From assembly GCA_910586275.1 (NCBI GenBank), contig CAJUIM010000047.1, forward strand, positions 1 through 24,188: a stretch of DNA of 24,188 nt, written 5' to 3'. Both the position numbers and the translations under genes were made by a program. Source of the stretch: an uncultured Lachnospiraceae bacterium (GTDB taxonomy: Bacteria; Bacillota; Clostridia; Lachnospirales; Lachnospiraceae). The notes beneath the pieces are model-generated. The model worked only from the letters and a program-made list of their open reading frames with translations. It had not been told where the DNA came from and made no database searches. Shown piece by piece: positions 15,336 through 23,650 of this stretch (positions are counted from its first letter, which is position 1; each line of letters starts with the position of its first letter).

Positions 15336-16694
15336 ATGGCGGCTGAAGCGGCTACATTAGACCCTACCAGACTGATTATTGCAGCGGTGCTGGGGTTGGT
15401 AATTTTATTGGTATTGATTATTAAATTCAAGATTCATGCGATGGTTTCCATTCTTTTGGGGGCGTTATCCATCGGACTGATTGCGGGGATGCCTTTTGAC
15501 GACATTATTCTGGCAGTGAATGACGGCATTGGGAACACATTGAAAGGGATTGCTTTGTTGGTGGGCCTGGGTTCCATGTTTGGGGCCATATTGGAAGCAT
15601 CCGGCGGGGCGCAGTCCATTGCGGTTACCTTGGTGAATAAATTCGGAGACAGAAGGGCGGCATGGGCGCTGGGCATTACCGGCTTGGTTATCGCGATGCC
15701 GGTATTCTTCGATGCAGGGCTGATTATTCTGATTCCTTTGGCTTTTTCGCTGGCAAAAAGGACGAAACGTTCTTCGTTGTTCTATGTGATTCCGCTGTTG
15801 GCCGGTCTGGCAGTGGGGCATGCGTTCATCCCTCCCACACCGGGGCCGGTGCTGGTGGCAACCATGCTCAATGTGGAATTAGGCTGGGTTATTCTGGTAG
15901 GGGTTTTCTGCGGTGTCTGCTCCATGATAGTGGCAGGACCCATATGGGGGGCATACTGCGGGAAAAAATTTAATATCCCGGTTCCCGAGCATGTGGCGAA
16001 TCAGGAAGATTTTGACGAGTCCAAGCTGCCAAGCTTCGGGCTGATTGTGGCGATTATCCTTATTCCGTTGGTGCTGATTGTCTTCGATTCGGTTGCGGGC
16101 GTAGTGCCGGCATTGGCTCCTGTGCAGCCGATTTTCGGATTCTTGGGTGAGCCTTTTGTGGCTTTGCTTATAGCGACTATCGTGGCAATGTTTGCTTTGG
16201 GGACCAGACACGGATATTCTCTGCCGGAATTGGAAAAGATTATGACAAAGTCGTTAGAGCCTACCGGCCTGATTCTTTTAGTGACTGCCTGCGGCGGTGT
16301 GCTGCGTTATATGCTGCAATATTCCGGGCTGGGCGATGTCATCGGCAATGCGGTGTCATCCGCCAATCTGCCGTTGGTGCTGGTGGCATTTATTGTGGCT
16401 GCTTTGGTAAGGATATGCGTAGGTTCAGCTACGGTAGCCATGACGATGGCGGCAGGCATCGTGGCGGCTATGCCGGGCATTGCAGGGCTGTCCCCGTTGT
16501 ATCTGGCCTGTGTGACTGCGGCAGTGGCAGGCGGCGCAACGGTCTGCTCACATTTCAATGATTCCGGATTCTGGCTGGTAAAGTCATTGGTGGGACTGGA
16601 TGAAAAGACGAACCTGAAAACTTGGACTATTATGGAAACGCTGGTGGGCGGCACGGGATTTTTGGTAGCCCTTATAATCTCTTTCTTTGCTTAA
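15336..16694 (+). CDS. GntP-family gluconate / sugar-acid permease
   Basis: A 452-residue integral membrane transporter of the GntP family, which imports gluconate and related aldonic or hydroxy acids with protons. Hydrophobic segments run throughout, consistent with 12-14 membrane passes. Family-typical stretches include the N-terminal LVIKFKIHAMVSILLGAL-like helix pair, VGLGSMFGAILEASGGAQ, and HAFIPPTPGPVLVA, the conserved PTPGP loop. Near the C-terminus ATVAMTMAAGIVA and CSHFNDSGFWLV are also diagnostic. The start has GGAGG 9 bases upstream. It is the first gene after the operator-flanked promoter and precedes the dehydratase by about 95 bases, supporting a role in uptake of the acid that enzyme consumes. 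Which acid is transported cannot be told from sequence alone. Confidence 0.95.
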   Translation: MAAEAATLDPTRLIIAAVLGLVILLVLIIKFKIHAMVSILLGALSIGLIAGMPFDDIILAVNDGIGNTLKGIALLVGLGSMFGAILEASGGAQSIAVTLVNKFGDRRAAWALGITGLVIAMPVFFDAGLIILIPLAFSLAKRTKRSSLFYVIPLLAGLAVGHAFIPPTPGPVLVATMLNVELGWVILVGVFCGVCSMIVAGPIWGAYCGKKFNIPVPEHVANQEDFDESKLPSFGLIVAIILIPLVLIVFDSVAGVVPALAPVQPIFGFLGEPFVALLIATIVAMFALGTRHGYSLPELEKIMTKSLEPTGLILLVTACGGVLRYMLQYSGLGDVIGNAVSSANLPLVLVAFIVAALVRICVGSATVAMTMAAGIVAAMPGIAGLSPLYLACVTAAVAGGATVCSHFNDSGFWLVKSLVGLDEKTNLKTWTIMETLVGGTGFLVALIISFFA

Positions 16695-16789
16695 AGAAGG
16701 CAGGGCGTAAGATAAGGGCAGTAAGGCAATGGATTCGTAGGCAACGGAAATAGAAAACGGAAACAGATGTGAATATGGAGGGAATGATT

Positions 16790-18544
16790 ATGGAGGTTAC
16801 AGAACTGAAAAGTCAGGAAATGCGAAAGCTGGCTCCGGAATTGGATCCGCTGAGAATCGGGACGGGATGGAAACCGGAAGATTTGGAGAAGCCGCAGGTT
16901 ATGATTGAGAGCACTTTTGGCGACAGTCATCCGGGAAGCGGGCATCTGGATATTCTGGTGGAGGAAGTGCGTAAAGGAGTGGAGCAGGCCGGCGGGCATG
17001 GGGCACGCTATTACTGCACGGATATCTGCGACGGGGAGAGTCAGGGAACGGACGGGATTAATTTCAGTTTGGCCAGCCGTGAAATGATTACCAATATGAT
17101 TGAAATACATGCCAATGCAACGCCTTTCGATGCAGGAGTATATCTGGCCAGCTGTGACAAAGGGATGCCGGCCAACCTGATGGGATTGGCCAGAGTGGAT
17201 ATTCCGGCAGTGGTAGTGCCGGGAGGGACGATGAATGCAGGGCCGGAAATGCTGACGTTGGAACAGCTTGGTATGTACAGCGCAAAGTTCCAGCGCGGAG
17301 AAATCGATGAAGAAAAGCTGAATTGGGCGAAATGCAATGCCTGTCCCAGCTGCGGCGCATGTTCCTTTATCGGAACCGCTTCCACCATGCAGATTATGGC
17401 GGAGGCTTTGGGGCTGGCTCTTCCGGGAAGCGCGCTGATGCCGGCAACCAGCCCGGACTTGCTGGACTATGCCAGACAGGCAGGGGAACAGGCAGTGAAA
17501 CTGGCAACTACGCCCGGTATGCGTCCAAGCGATATTATTACGGAAGCAAGTTTTGAAAATGCTATTTTAGTTCATGCGGCTATTTCCGGAAGCACAAACT
17601 GTCTGCTGCATATTCCGGCCATTGCCCATGAATTCGGAATTGAAATCACAGGAGATACTTTTGACCGTCTGCACAGAAATGCCCGTTATTTGCTGAATAT
17701 CCGTCCGGCAGGGAAGTGGCCGGCAGAATGCTTTTACTATGCGGGAGGTGTTCCGGCCATTATGGAGGAAATCAAGCCGCATCTGCATCTGGAGGTGATG
17801 ACCGTCACGGGAAAGACTTTGGGTGAGAATCTGGAAGAACTGAAAAAGAACGGTTTTTATGAACGCTGCGAAAAGTGGCTGCAGGAATTTAATGAACGTT
17901 ACGGCGTGCAGGTGACAAGAACGGATATTATCCGCCCGTATGACAATCCCATCGGCACCGACGGCAGCATTGCCATACTGAAAGGAAATCTGGCGCCGGA
18001 GGGTGCGGTCATTAAACATACGGCTTGCCCGAAGGAAATGTTCAAGGCCGTATTGCGGGCAAGGCCTTTTGACAGTGAGGAAGAATGCCTGGATGCGGTT
18101 CTGAAGCATAAAGTGGAAAAGGGAGATGCGGTATTTATCCGTTACGAAGGGCCGAAAGGCAGCGGCATGCCGGAGATGTTCTATACGTCGGAAGCTATCA
18201 GCAGCGACAAGGAACTGGGCAGAAGCATTGCGCTTATTACGGACGGACGCTTTTCGGGCGCTTCCACCGGGCCGGTGATCGGCCATTGCAGCCCGGAAGC
18301 CGTGGACGGAGGCCCTATTGCGCTGGTGGAAGAGGGCGACTTGATTGAAATAGATGTAATGGAAAGAAAGCTGAATATTGTAGGCATTCATGGGGAAAGG
18401 AAAACGCCGGAAGAAATAGATGCCATATTGGCAAAAAGGCGGGAAAACTGGGAGCCGAGGGCACCGAAATATGAAAAAGGCGTACTCAGGCTGTTCAGCC
18501 AGCATGCGGCAAGCCCGATGAAAGGCGCGTATTTAGAATATTGA
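16790..18544 (+). CDS. IlvD/Edd-family sugar-acid dehydratase
   Basis: An iron-sulfur dehydratase of about 584 residues, the length usual for aldonic acid dehydratases, which convert a sugar acid to its 2-keto-3-deoxy form. ATG 16790 is chosen over the upstream in-frame GTG 16769 and ATGs 16775 and 16784 because GGAGGGA (16777-16783) sits 6 bases before it. Conserved features are ICDGESQGTDG, SCDKGMP with C122, and KCNACPSCGACSF with C182, C185, C188 and C191. The LITDGRFSGASTGP active-site segment lies near the C-terminus. The position that is PCN in dihydroxy-acid and arabonate dehydratases reads HPGSGHL here, lacking that cysteine, as in 6-phosphogluconate dehydratase. The neighbours (GntP permease, KDG-type kinase) argue for a sugar-acid substrate rather than branched-chain amino acid synthesis. 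Confidence 0.93.
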   Translation: MEVTELKSQEMRKLAPELDPLRIGTGWKPEDLEKPQVMIESTFGDSHPGSGHLDILVEEVRKGVEQAGGHGARYYCTDICDGESQGTDGINFSLASREMITNMIEIHANATPFDAGVYLASCDKGMPANLMGLARVDIPAVVVPGGTMNAGPEMLTLEQLGMYSAKFQRGEIDEEKLNWAKCNACPSCGACSFIGTASTMQIMAEALGLALPGSALMPATSPDLLDYARQAGEQAVKLATTPGMRPSDIITEASFENAILVHAAISGSTNCLLHIPAIAHEFGIEITGDTFDRLHRNARYLLNIRPAGKWPAECFYYAGGVPAIMEEIKPHLHLEVMTVTGKTLGENLEELKKNGFYERCEKWLQEFNERYGVQVTRTDIIRPYDNPIGTDGSIAILKGNLAPEGAVIKHTACPKEMFKAVLRARPFDSEEECLDAVLKHKVEKGDAVFIRYEGPKGSGMPEMFYTSEAISSDKELGRSIALITDGRFSGASTGPVIGHCSPEAVDGGPIALVEEGDLIEIDVMERKLNIVGIHGERKTPEEIDAILAKRRENWEPRAPKYEKGVLRLFSQHAASPMKGAYLEY

Positions 18545-18569
18545 GAAATTCTCCCAAGTATGGTAGAAT
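18541..18569 (+). promoter_or_regulatory. Candidate internal promoter for the kinase gene
   Basis: TTGAGA at 18541-18546, overlapping the dehydratase stop codon, and TAGAAT at 18564-18569 are spaced 17 bases apart. It could give the kinase separate expression from the upstream genes. Confidence 0.55.
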
Positions 18570-18680
18570 GTGATTTATAATGCGGTCGTTCAGCCGGGGA
18601 GGGGAAAAGCTGGCGGCCGGAGTGCAGCATAGAGTAAAGGTGTGAGAAAGAGTCAGGAGAAAAGTTAGGAGGACGAGAGG

Positions 18681-19778
18681 ATGGACTTGAATTTAAGGCC
18701 GGCAAGTGAATGCAAATATGATGCGGTTTCTTTGGGTGAGGTAATGCTCCGGCTGGATCCGGGTGAGGGAAGAATCCGTACGGCAAGGTCATTCCGTGCA
18801 TGGGAAGGCGGCGGGGAGTATAATGTCATCCGCGGGCTGAGAAAATGTTTCGGAATGAATACGGCGGTAATTACGGCTTTTGCCGATAATGAAGTAGGAA
18901 TGCTGATGGAAGACTTCATTATGCAGGGCGGAGTGGATACTTCATTGATTAAGTGGATGAAGACAGACGGAATCGGACGCGTATGCAGGAACGGGCTGAA
19001 TTTCACCGAACGGGGGTTTGGCATCCGCGGAGCAGTCGGCTGTTCGGACCGTGCGAATACCGCAATTTCCAAGGCAACGCCGGAGGATTTTGACTTTGAG
19101 TATATTTTCGGGGAACTGGGTGCCCGCTGGCTGCATACCGGGGGAATTTATGCGGCACTTTCCGAGCAGTCATGTGAAACCGTAATCGCGGCACTGAAGG
19201 CAGCAAAGAAATACGGAACGCTTATTTCCTATGACTTGAATTACCGCCCGTCCATGTGGAGCGCAATCGGCGGTCAGGCTAAGGCACAGGAAGTGAATAA
19301 GGAAATTGCAAAGTATGTGGATGTGATGATCGGCAATGAAGAAGACTTTACCGCATGTCTGGGCTTTGAAATTGAAGGCAATGATGAAAATTTAAAGGAA
19401 CTGAATCTGGACGGATATAAGAAAATGATTAATGAGGCGGCGAAGACCTATCCTAACTTTAAAGCCGTAGCAACTACCCTCCGTGAGGTAAAAACAGCCA
19501 CGGTCAATGATTGGAGCGCAATTTGCTGGGCTGACGGCGAGATTTACAAAGCCAAGGATTATAAGGGACTGGAAATTATGGATCGTGTAGGCGGAGGGGA
19601 CTCTTTTGCCTCCGGATTGATCTACGGGCTGATGACTACCGGGGACGCAGGGCTGGCAGTGAATTACGGTGCGGCACACGGGGCATTGGCAATGACTACG
19701 CCGGGCGATACGACCATGGCAAGCAAGAAAGAAGTGGAAGCTATTATGGGCGGCGCAGGCGCAAGGGTGCAGAGATAA
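18681..19778 (+). CDS. kdgK: PfkB-family sugar kinase, probably 2-keto-3-deoxygluconate kinase
   Basis: A 365-residue ribokinase (PfkB) family enzyme that transfers phosphate from ATP to a sugar. The N-terminal family signature lies around residues 40-56 (WEGGGEYNVIRGLRKCFG). The C-terminal signature DRVGGGDSFASGLIYG has catalytic base D307, with GGGD forming the anion hole. Residue stretch SYDLNYRPSMW around 190 is typical of KDG kinases, where the Arg contacts the keto-acid carboxylate. With the dehydratase upstream it would produce 2-keto-3-deoxy-6-phosphogluconate from KDG. No aldolase to split that product is in the window. AGGAGG lies 8 bases before the ATG. The substrate is inferred from both motifs and context; a general PfkB sugar kinase is the fallback call. 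Confidence 0.9.
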   Translation: MDLNLRPASECKYDAVSLGEVMLRLDPGEGRIRTARSFRAWEGGGEYNVIRGLRKCFGMNTAVITAFADNEVGMLMEDFIMQGGVDTSLIKWMKTDGIGRVCRNGLNFTERGFGIRGAVGCSDRANTAISKATPEDFDFEYIFGELGARWLHTGGIYAALSEQSCETVIAALKAAKKYGTLISYDLNYRPSMWSAIGGQAKAQEVNKEIAKYVDVMIGNEEDFTACLGFEIEGNDENLKELNLDGYKKMINEAAKTYPNFKAVATTLREVKTATVNDWSAICWADGEIYKAKDYKGLEIMDRVGGGDSFASGLIYGLMTTGDAGLAVNYGAAHGALAMTTPGDTTMASKKEVEAIMGGAGARVQR

Positions 19779-19822
19779 CCGGCCAGGCGGAATATATAAG
19801 AGAGAAAAAATATAAAAAGAGG

Positions 19823-19860
19823 AAAATCAGTGCAGCCGGAGACGGAGGCACTGATTTTTT
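19823..19860 (+). terminator. Terminator of the sugar-acid operon
   Basis: A perfect 11-bp stem AAAATCAGTGC / GCACTGATTTT (19823-19833 with 19848-19858) with T run, 44 bases after the kinase stop. Confidence 0.9.
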
Positions 19861-19897
19861 AGGCGTGGCCGGCATTAAAACAGAGTGCTTAAATGTC

Positions 19898-19969
19898 AAT
19901 GTCGTTAACTTAAGCCGCAGCCCCCATCAGGAACGATGTTTTTATTCGGACACGCTTTCGCTCTGCGGC
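19898..19969. repeat. 72-bp dispersed hairpin repeat, copy 2 (right arm shortened)
   Basis: It matches 2850-2921 at 69 of 72 bases in the same orientation. The left arm TTAAGCCGCAG is intact, but the right arm reads CTGCGGCAAA, so only about 7 bp of the terminal stem remain. It lies between the sugar-acid terminator and the helicase-nuclease gene. Confidence 0.85.
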
Positions 19970-19999
19970 AAACGCAACGGTACTAAGGTACTAAAATAC

Positions 20000-20022
20000 A
20001 GCGCCTAAGTGCCGGCGTTTTT
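20000..20022 (+). terminator. Weak terminator-like hairpin upstream of the helicase gene
   Basis: AGCGCC / GGCGTT (20000-20005 with 20014-20019, one wobble) is followed by TTT. The stem is short, so this is tentative. It lies 58 bases before the helicase start, after two direct copies of GGTACTA (19979-19993). Confidence 0.3.
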
Positions 20023-20079
20023 CGGGTTCTCGACGCAGGAAATGTCAGAAGGAAAAGATTTGGGAAAACGGGGGATATT

Positions 20080-23000
20080 ATGGAGACTGTCTGCCGCAGT
20101 ATTTTCAGGGCAATTCATGAAGAAAAATGGTTAAGCATAGAGTATAGGAACGGACAGGAAGAGGTGACGAGATATTGGATCGGCATTGTCAGCATTCATC
20201 CCGAAAAGAGATATATGCATGTGGAAGGCCTCCATCTGATGCAATATACTACGAAAAAACTAGTGGTTTATATAGATGCCATTTTGTCTGCGGAGGTGAT
20301 TGACGGTTCCTATTTCCGGACGGACAGAGGCCTGACGGAGGATATAGGGAGGAATCCGCAGAAATACCGTTCGGTATTCGGGAATGTGGCCAATCTGAAA
20401 GTGCTTAACTATCTGGCGGACTGCAACAAACTGGACGCAACGCCTTATAAGACGGATTATGCCCTGATTCAGCAGTTGGACAGGGATTGGAACGGCCGGT
20501 ACAGTTTGAGCCAGGAGCAGTTCCGGGAGATTGTCAGGAATTTTCAGGCGGGCACAAAGCAGGAAAATAAAAACCGGAAAATGAAACAGCTGGCATTGAA
20601 TGTGCTGAGCATTCATACAAAACAGGGACTGTATGTGCTTGCCTACCGGAAGGTGCGCTTGGATGTGATTCAGAGGACACTTAGGAAGGAAGAGGAAATC
20701 ACGGTCTGCACGGAATTTACCATAAACGGCGTAAAGCAGAGCATACGGCGTTTTCTGGATGCGGAGGACTATGAACTGCTGGGGGACTTTGCAGCCAACG
20801 AGGAACGGATTAAGGACAGGATTACCATGGGCAACCCGCAGATAAACGGCGTAGACGACATGCCGTATCTGATAGCGGTGGGGAGGGATATGATTCTGGA
20901 CTTGGAAAAGGAATATGAGGCCATCCATAAAATGTTTGAGGAGGGAAAGGTGACTTATCCGATCCGGGCATTTTTCGGGGATATGCTGAAGCAGGCGGAC
21001 AGAAGAAAAAACTATCCCATAGCTTTGCTAAACAGACAGATTAATATGGATCAGCTTTTGGCCATCCACAATGCCATGAAATATCCCTTGGCATATATTC
21101 AGGGGCCTCCCGGCACGGGCAAGACAAACACGATTGTCAATACCATTGTTACGGCTTTTTTCAATGAGAGAACCGTGCTTTTCGTTTCCAATAATAATCA
21201 TCCCATTGACGGTGTCTGTAAGAAACTGCAGAGTATTTCTTACCGTGACAAGGGGGCGGTTCCCTTCCCCATGATAAGGCTTGGCAGCGACGACCGGGTA
21301 TTGGATGCCTTGGATTACATAAGGGAGCTGTATGAGCGGGTGAAAGACATTCCTATCTATGACAGTACTTTGGAAAGAAACAGGGGGGATAAAGTAACCA
21401 GCACCCGGAAACTGACGGAACTGCTTATGCGGCACGAGGAACGTCTGGAATTGCTGGAAAAGGAGGAAGCAATCCGGAAAATGATGGAAGAAAACAGGCA
21501 TCTTACATTCCGCACACAGCTGCAAGGGGTGCAGCTGGAAGAGGTACGGAAACGGCTGGACGGCATAGGGGAAATTACAGACGGGGAGGCGCTGAAGCTG
21601 GTGTTGGAAGATGAGGAGGAATTCCGGAAATATCTGTACTATACTTCCGCCAAATATATTCAGCGTCTGGGAGAGCCGAAGAATGAGGATCTGCTGAAAA
21701 TTGTCTGCAGTGAGGACAGGAAAGAGAAGGTCAGGGAATTCAATGCATATCTGAAAAAAGAAGAGAACCTGAAAAAGTTCCAGCGGATTTTTCCCATAAT
21801 AGCCACCACATCCGTTTCCTCCCATAAAATCGGGGAACCCGGCACCTATTTCCATATGGTCATTATGGATGAGGCCAGTCAGGGAAATATTGCCGTTTCG
21901 CTGGTGCCCATTATCCGTGGGGAGAGCCTTATGCTGGTAGGGGATCCGCAGCAGCTAAGCCCGGTGATACTGCTCAGCGGAATCGACAATGCAAAGCTGC
22001 GTAAGACTTACGGAATAACGGAGGAATATGATTATATGAGAAACTCCGTTTACAAAACCTATCTGGCCTGCGATCCTGTCAGCATGGAAGTGCTGCTAAG
22101 CCATCATTACAGATGCAACAGACAGATTATTCATTTCAATAACCAAAAATATTATAATAATAAGCTGGTGATTGACAGTGCCAGCAGGGAGGCTCAGCCG
22201 CTGCTGTTTCTGGATATTCCGGACAATATTTCTTATCATAAGAATACATCGCCGCGGGAGGCGGAAGAGATCGTGGAATATGTCAGCCGCAACAAAGACC
22301 GGGATATCGGTATCATCACTCCGTTTGCGAACCAAAGAGAACTGATTAACGACATGCTGAAAAGGAACGGCATTGAAAATGTATCCTGCGGCACGGTGCA
22401 TGCTTTTCAAGGCGATGAAAAGGAGGTAGTGCTGTTTTCTCTGGCACTGACGGAGCAGACAGGGGAAGCCACATACGGATGGCTGAAAAACAACAAGGAA
22501 TTGATTAATGTGGCCACTTCCCGGGCAAAGGAGCAGCTATTGATTCTTTCCGGCCGGAAGGTGCTGGACCGGCTGCACGGCGAAGGACAGGACGATCTTT
22601 ACGAATTGGTGCAGTATGTGCAGACAAACGGCACATCGGAAGTGTCGCCGGGAGGAAATGCTTCGCGTGCTCTTGGCATAAAGCCATACAGCACGGAAAC
22701 GGAGAACGCTTTTCTGGCCACGCTGAACCATGCGCTGGACAATGTGCTGAATACAAGGCAAAAGTGCGTGGTTCGGAAGGAAGTGGCCATTTCCCATGTA
22801 TTCCAAGACAATGACAGCTATAATGATTTGTTTTATTCCGGCAGATTTGATTTTGTAGTATACGAAAGAGACTATTTTAAAAAGGAAATCCCTATTCTGG
22901 CCATAGAACTGGATGGGAGGGAGCATAAGGAAGACAGCTATGTGAAAGAGAGGGACCGGAAGAAAAATGCAATCTGCAGGCAGCATGGGTTCGAACTGAT

Positions 23001-23085
23001 CAGGGTGGAGAATTCGTATGCCAGAAGATATAATTATATGAAAGAGATTTTGATGCATTATTTCCGCAGCGTGAATGGGAGATAG
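20080..23085 (+). CDS. Superfamily 1 helicase fused to a C-terminal nuclease domain, with WYL-like N-terminus
   Basis: A 1001-residue DNA2/UPF1-type helicase (COG1112-like). The N-terminal ~85 residues resemble a WYL-like domain (AIHEEKWLSIEYRNGQEEVT, RYWIGI, YIDAILSAEV). Helicase motifs are Walker A GPPGTGKT (342-349), Walker B VIMDEAS (594-600), motif III GDPQQLSP (621-628), SHHYRCN (674-680), motif V GTVHAFQGDEKEVV (771-784) and motif VI NVATSRAKEQL (810-820). The C-terminal ~130 residues form a PD-(D/E)XK-like nuclease of the DUF2726/Vsr type: GRFDFVVYE, then AIELDG (E943, D945), H949, RDRKKNAIC (D959) and GFELIRV. Helicase-nuclease fusions of this kind are common in phage defence, and the gene stands alone in an accessory patch. 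Antiviral function is inferred. The start follows a weak GGGGGA site, 6 bases upstream. Confidence 0.92.
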   Translation: METVCRSIFRAIHEEKWLSIEYRNGQEEVTRYWIGIVSIHPEKRYMHVEGLHLMQYTTKKLVVYIDAILSAEVIDGSYFRTDRGLTEDIGRNPQKYRSVFGNVANLKVLNYLADCNKLDATPYKTDYALIQQLDRDWNGRYSLSQEQFREIVRNFQAGTKQENKNRKMKQLALNVLSIHTKQGLYVLAYRKVRLDVIQRTLRKEEEITVCTEFTINGVKQSIRRFLDAEDYELLGDFAANEERIKDRITMGNPQINGVDDMPYLIAVGRDMILDLEKEYEAIHKMFEEGKVTYPIRAFFGDMLKQADRRKNYPIALLNRQINMDQLLAIHNAMKYPLAYIQGPPGTGKTNTIVNTIVTAFFNERTVLFVSNNNHPIDGVCKKLQSISYRDKGAVPFPMIRLGSDDRVLDALDYIRELYERVKDIPIYDSTLERNRGDKVTSTRKLTELLMRHEERLELLEKEEAIRKMMEENRHLTFRTQLQGVQLEEVRKRLDGIGEITDGEALKLVLEDEEEFRKYLYYTSAKYIQRLGEPKNEDLLKIVCSEDRKEKVREFNAYLKKEENLKKFQRIFPIIATTSVSSHKIGEPGTYFHMVIMDEASQGNIAVSLVPIIRGESLMLVGDPQQLSPVILLSGIDNAKLRKTYGITEEYDYMRNSVYKTYLACDPVSMEVLLSHHYRCNRQIIHFNNQKYYNNKLVIDSASREAQPLLFLDIPDNISYHKNTSPREAEEIVEYVSRNKDRDIGIITPFANQRELINDMLKRNGIENVSCGTVHAFQGDEKEVVLFSLALTEQTGEATYGWLKNNKELINVATSRAKEQLLILSGRKVLDRLHGEGQDDLYELVQYVQTNGTSEVSPGGNASRALGIKPYSTETENAFLATLNHALDNVLNTRQKCVVRKEVAISHVFQDNDSYNDLFYSGRFDFVVYERDYFKKEIPILAIELDGREHKEDSYVKERDRKKNAICRQHGFELIRVENSYARRYNYMKEILMHYFRSVNGR

Positions 23086-23182
23086 GGAGCGGAAAAAGAT
23101 TTCCGGGAATTTGCGGGAAAGGTATCCGATGGGGATATTTCCGCCCAAATGCCCGGAATGCGGTTTTGCAGACGGTGCGGCA

Positions 23183-23326
23183 TTACATGGTAAGGGGAAT
23201 TCCTTTTGTGATTTTACGGTAAATTTTCCATATGATTACGGCCGGAAAACTTATCATTAAGTAGAATGTAGCCAATATGCCTACTAAGCCGCCTATAATT
23301 GCAATCAATAAAACTCCGATATTCAT
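23183..23326 (-). CDS. Small hydrophobic membrane protein, 47 residues
   Basis: On the minus strand an ATG (23324-23326) is preceded by a perfect AGGAGG (23333-23338) at 6 bases and opens a 47-residue frame. The peptide (MNIGVLLIAIIGGLVGILAT, then FYLMISFPAVIIWKIYRKIT) is almost entirely hydrophobic for about 38 residues with a break near residues 27-29, suggesting one long or two short membrane helices. The C-terminus is basic (WKIYRKITKG), expected to be cytoplasmic. The longer in-frame start at 23476 adds 50 non-conserved-looking residues and lacks a ribosome site. The gene is convergent with the helicase. I do not recognise it; a small toxin, holin-like protein or membrane modulator are open options. 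Confidence 0.7.
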   Translation of the reverse strand: MNIGVLLIAIIGGLVGILATFYLMISFPAVIIWKIYRKITKGIPLTM

Positions 23327-23518
23327 AAAAAATCCTCCTATATGATATTCTGTATGATTTTTGGCGCTGCTTTGCGGAAATAACGGTGAATCCATTGTCT
23401 GTCTTTTGCGGCAGTGCTGTATGGCCGGAGGTTGGATGATGCATGTTTTTGTCTGCGGCTGCGGCTTTCTGCACAAAATCGGGCAGTGGGAGTCATGGTT
23501 ATTTCTGCATAGCAGTGG

Positions 23519-23567
23519 CAGGTTCCGTGAGAATGAGCCGGGGGTATGGCAAATTGTCCGGAACCTG
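23519..23567. other. Isolated hairpin in the gene-free stretch 23327-23650
   Basis: CAGGTTCCG / CGGAACCTG (23519-23527 with 23559-23567) forms a perfect 9-bp stem around a 31-nt loop. The rest of 23327-23650 holds no convincing gene: forward frames there lack ribosome sites and read as low-quality protein. It may be a terminator for either strand or a small RNA element. Confidence 0.35.
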
Positions 23568-23650
23568 TCTTATTATAGTTGAAAATTGGGAGTGAAAAAA
23601 TAGGATGGGCGGTTCTTTAGCATTATCTTAACTGTTGGGGGAGGGGGGAC

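Noticed and set aside
17567..18505. A 312-residue minus-strand frame
   Set aside because: It is antisense to the dehydratase, with no motifs or ribosome site.
23075..23260. A 61-residue plus-strand frame with CPECG
   Set aside because: It starts inside the helicase gene, has only one Cys pair, lacks a ribosome site and overlaps the better-supported minus-strand membrane peptide.
23361..23582. A 73-residue plus-strand frame rich in Cys and Trp
   Set aside because: It has no ribosome site, an odd composition, and spans an inverted repeat. It is more likely non-coding.
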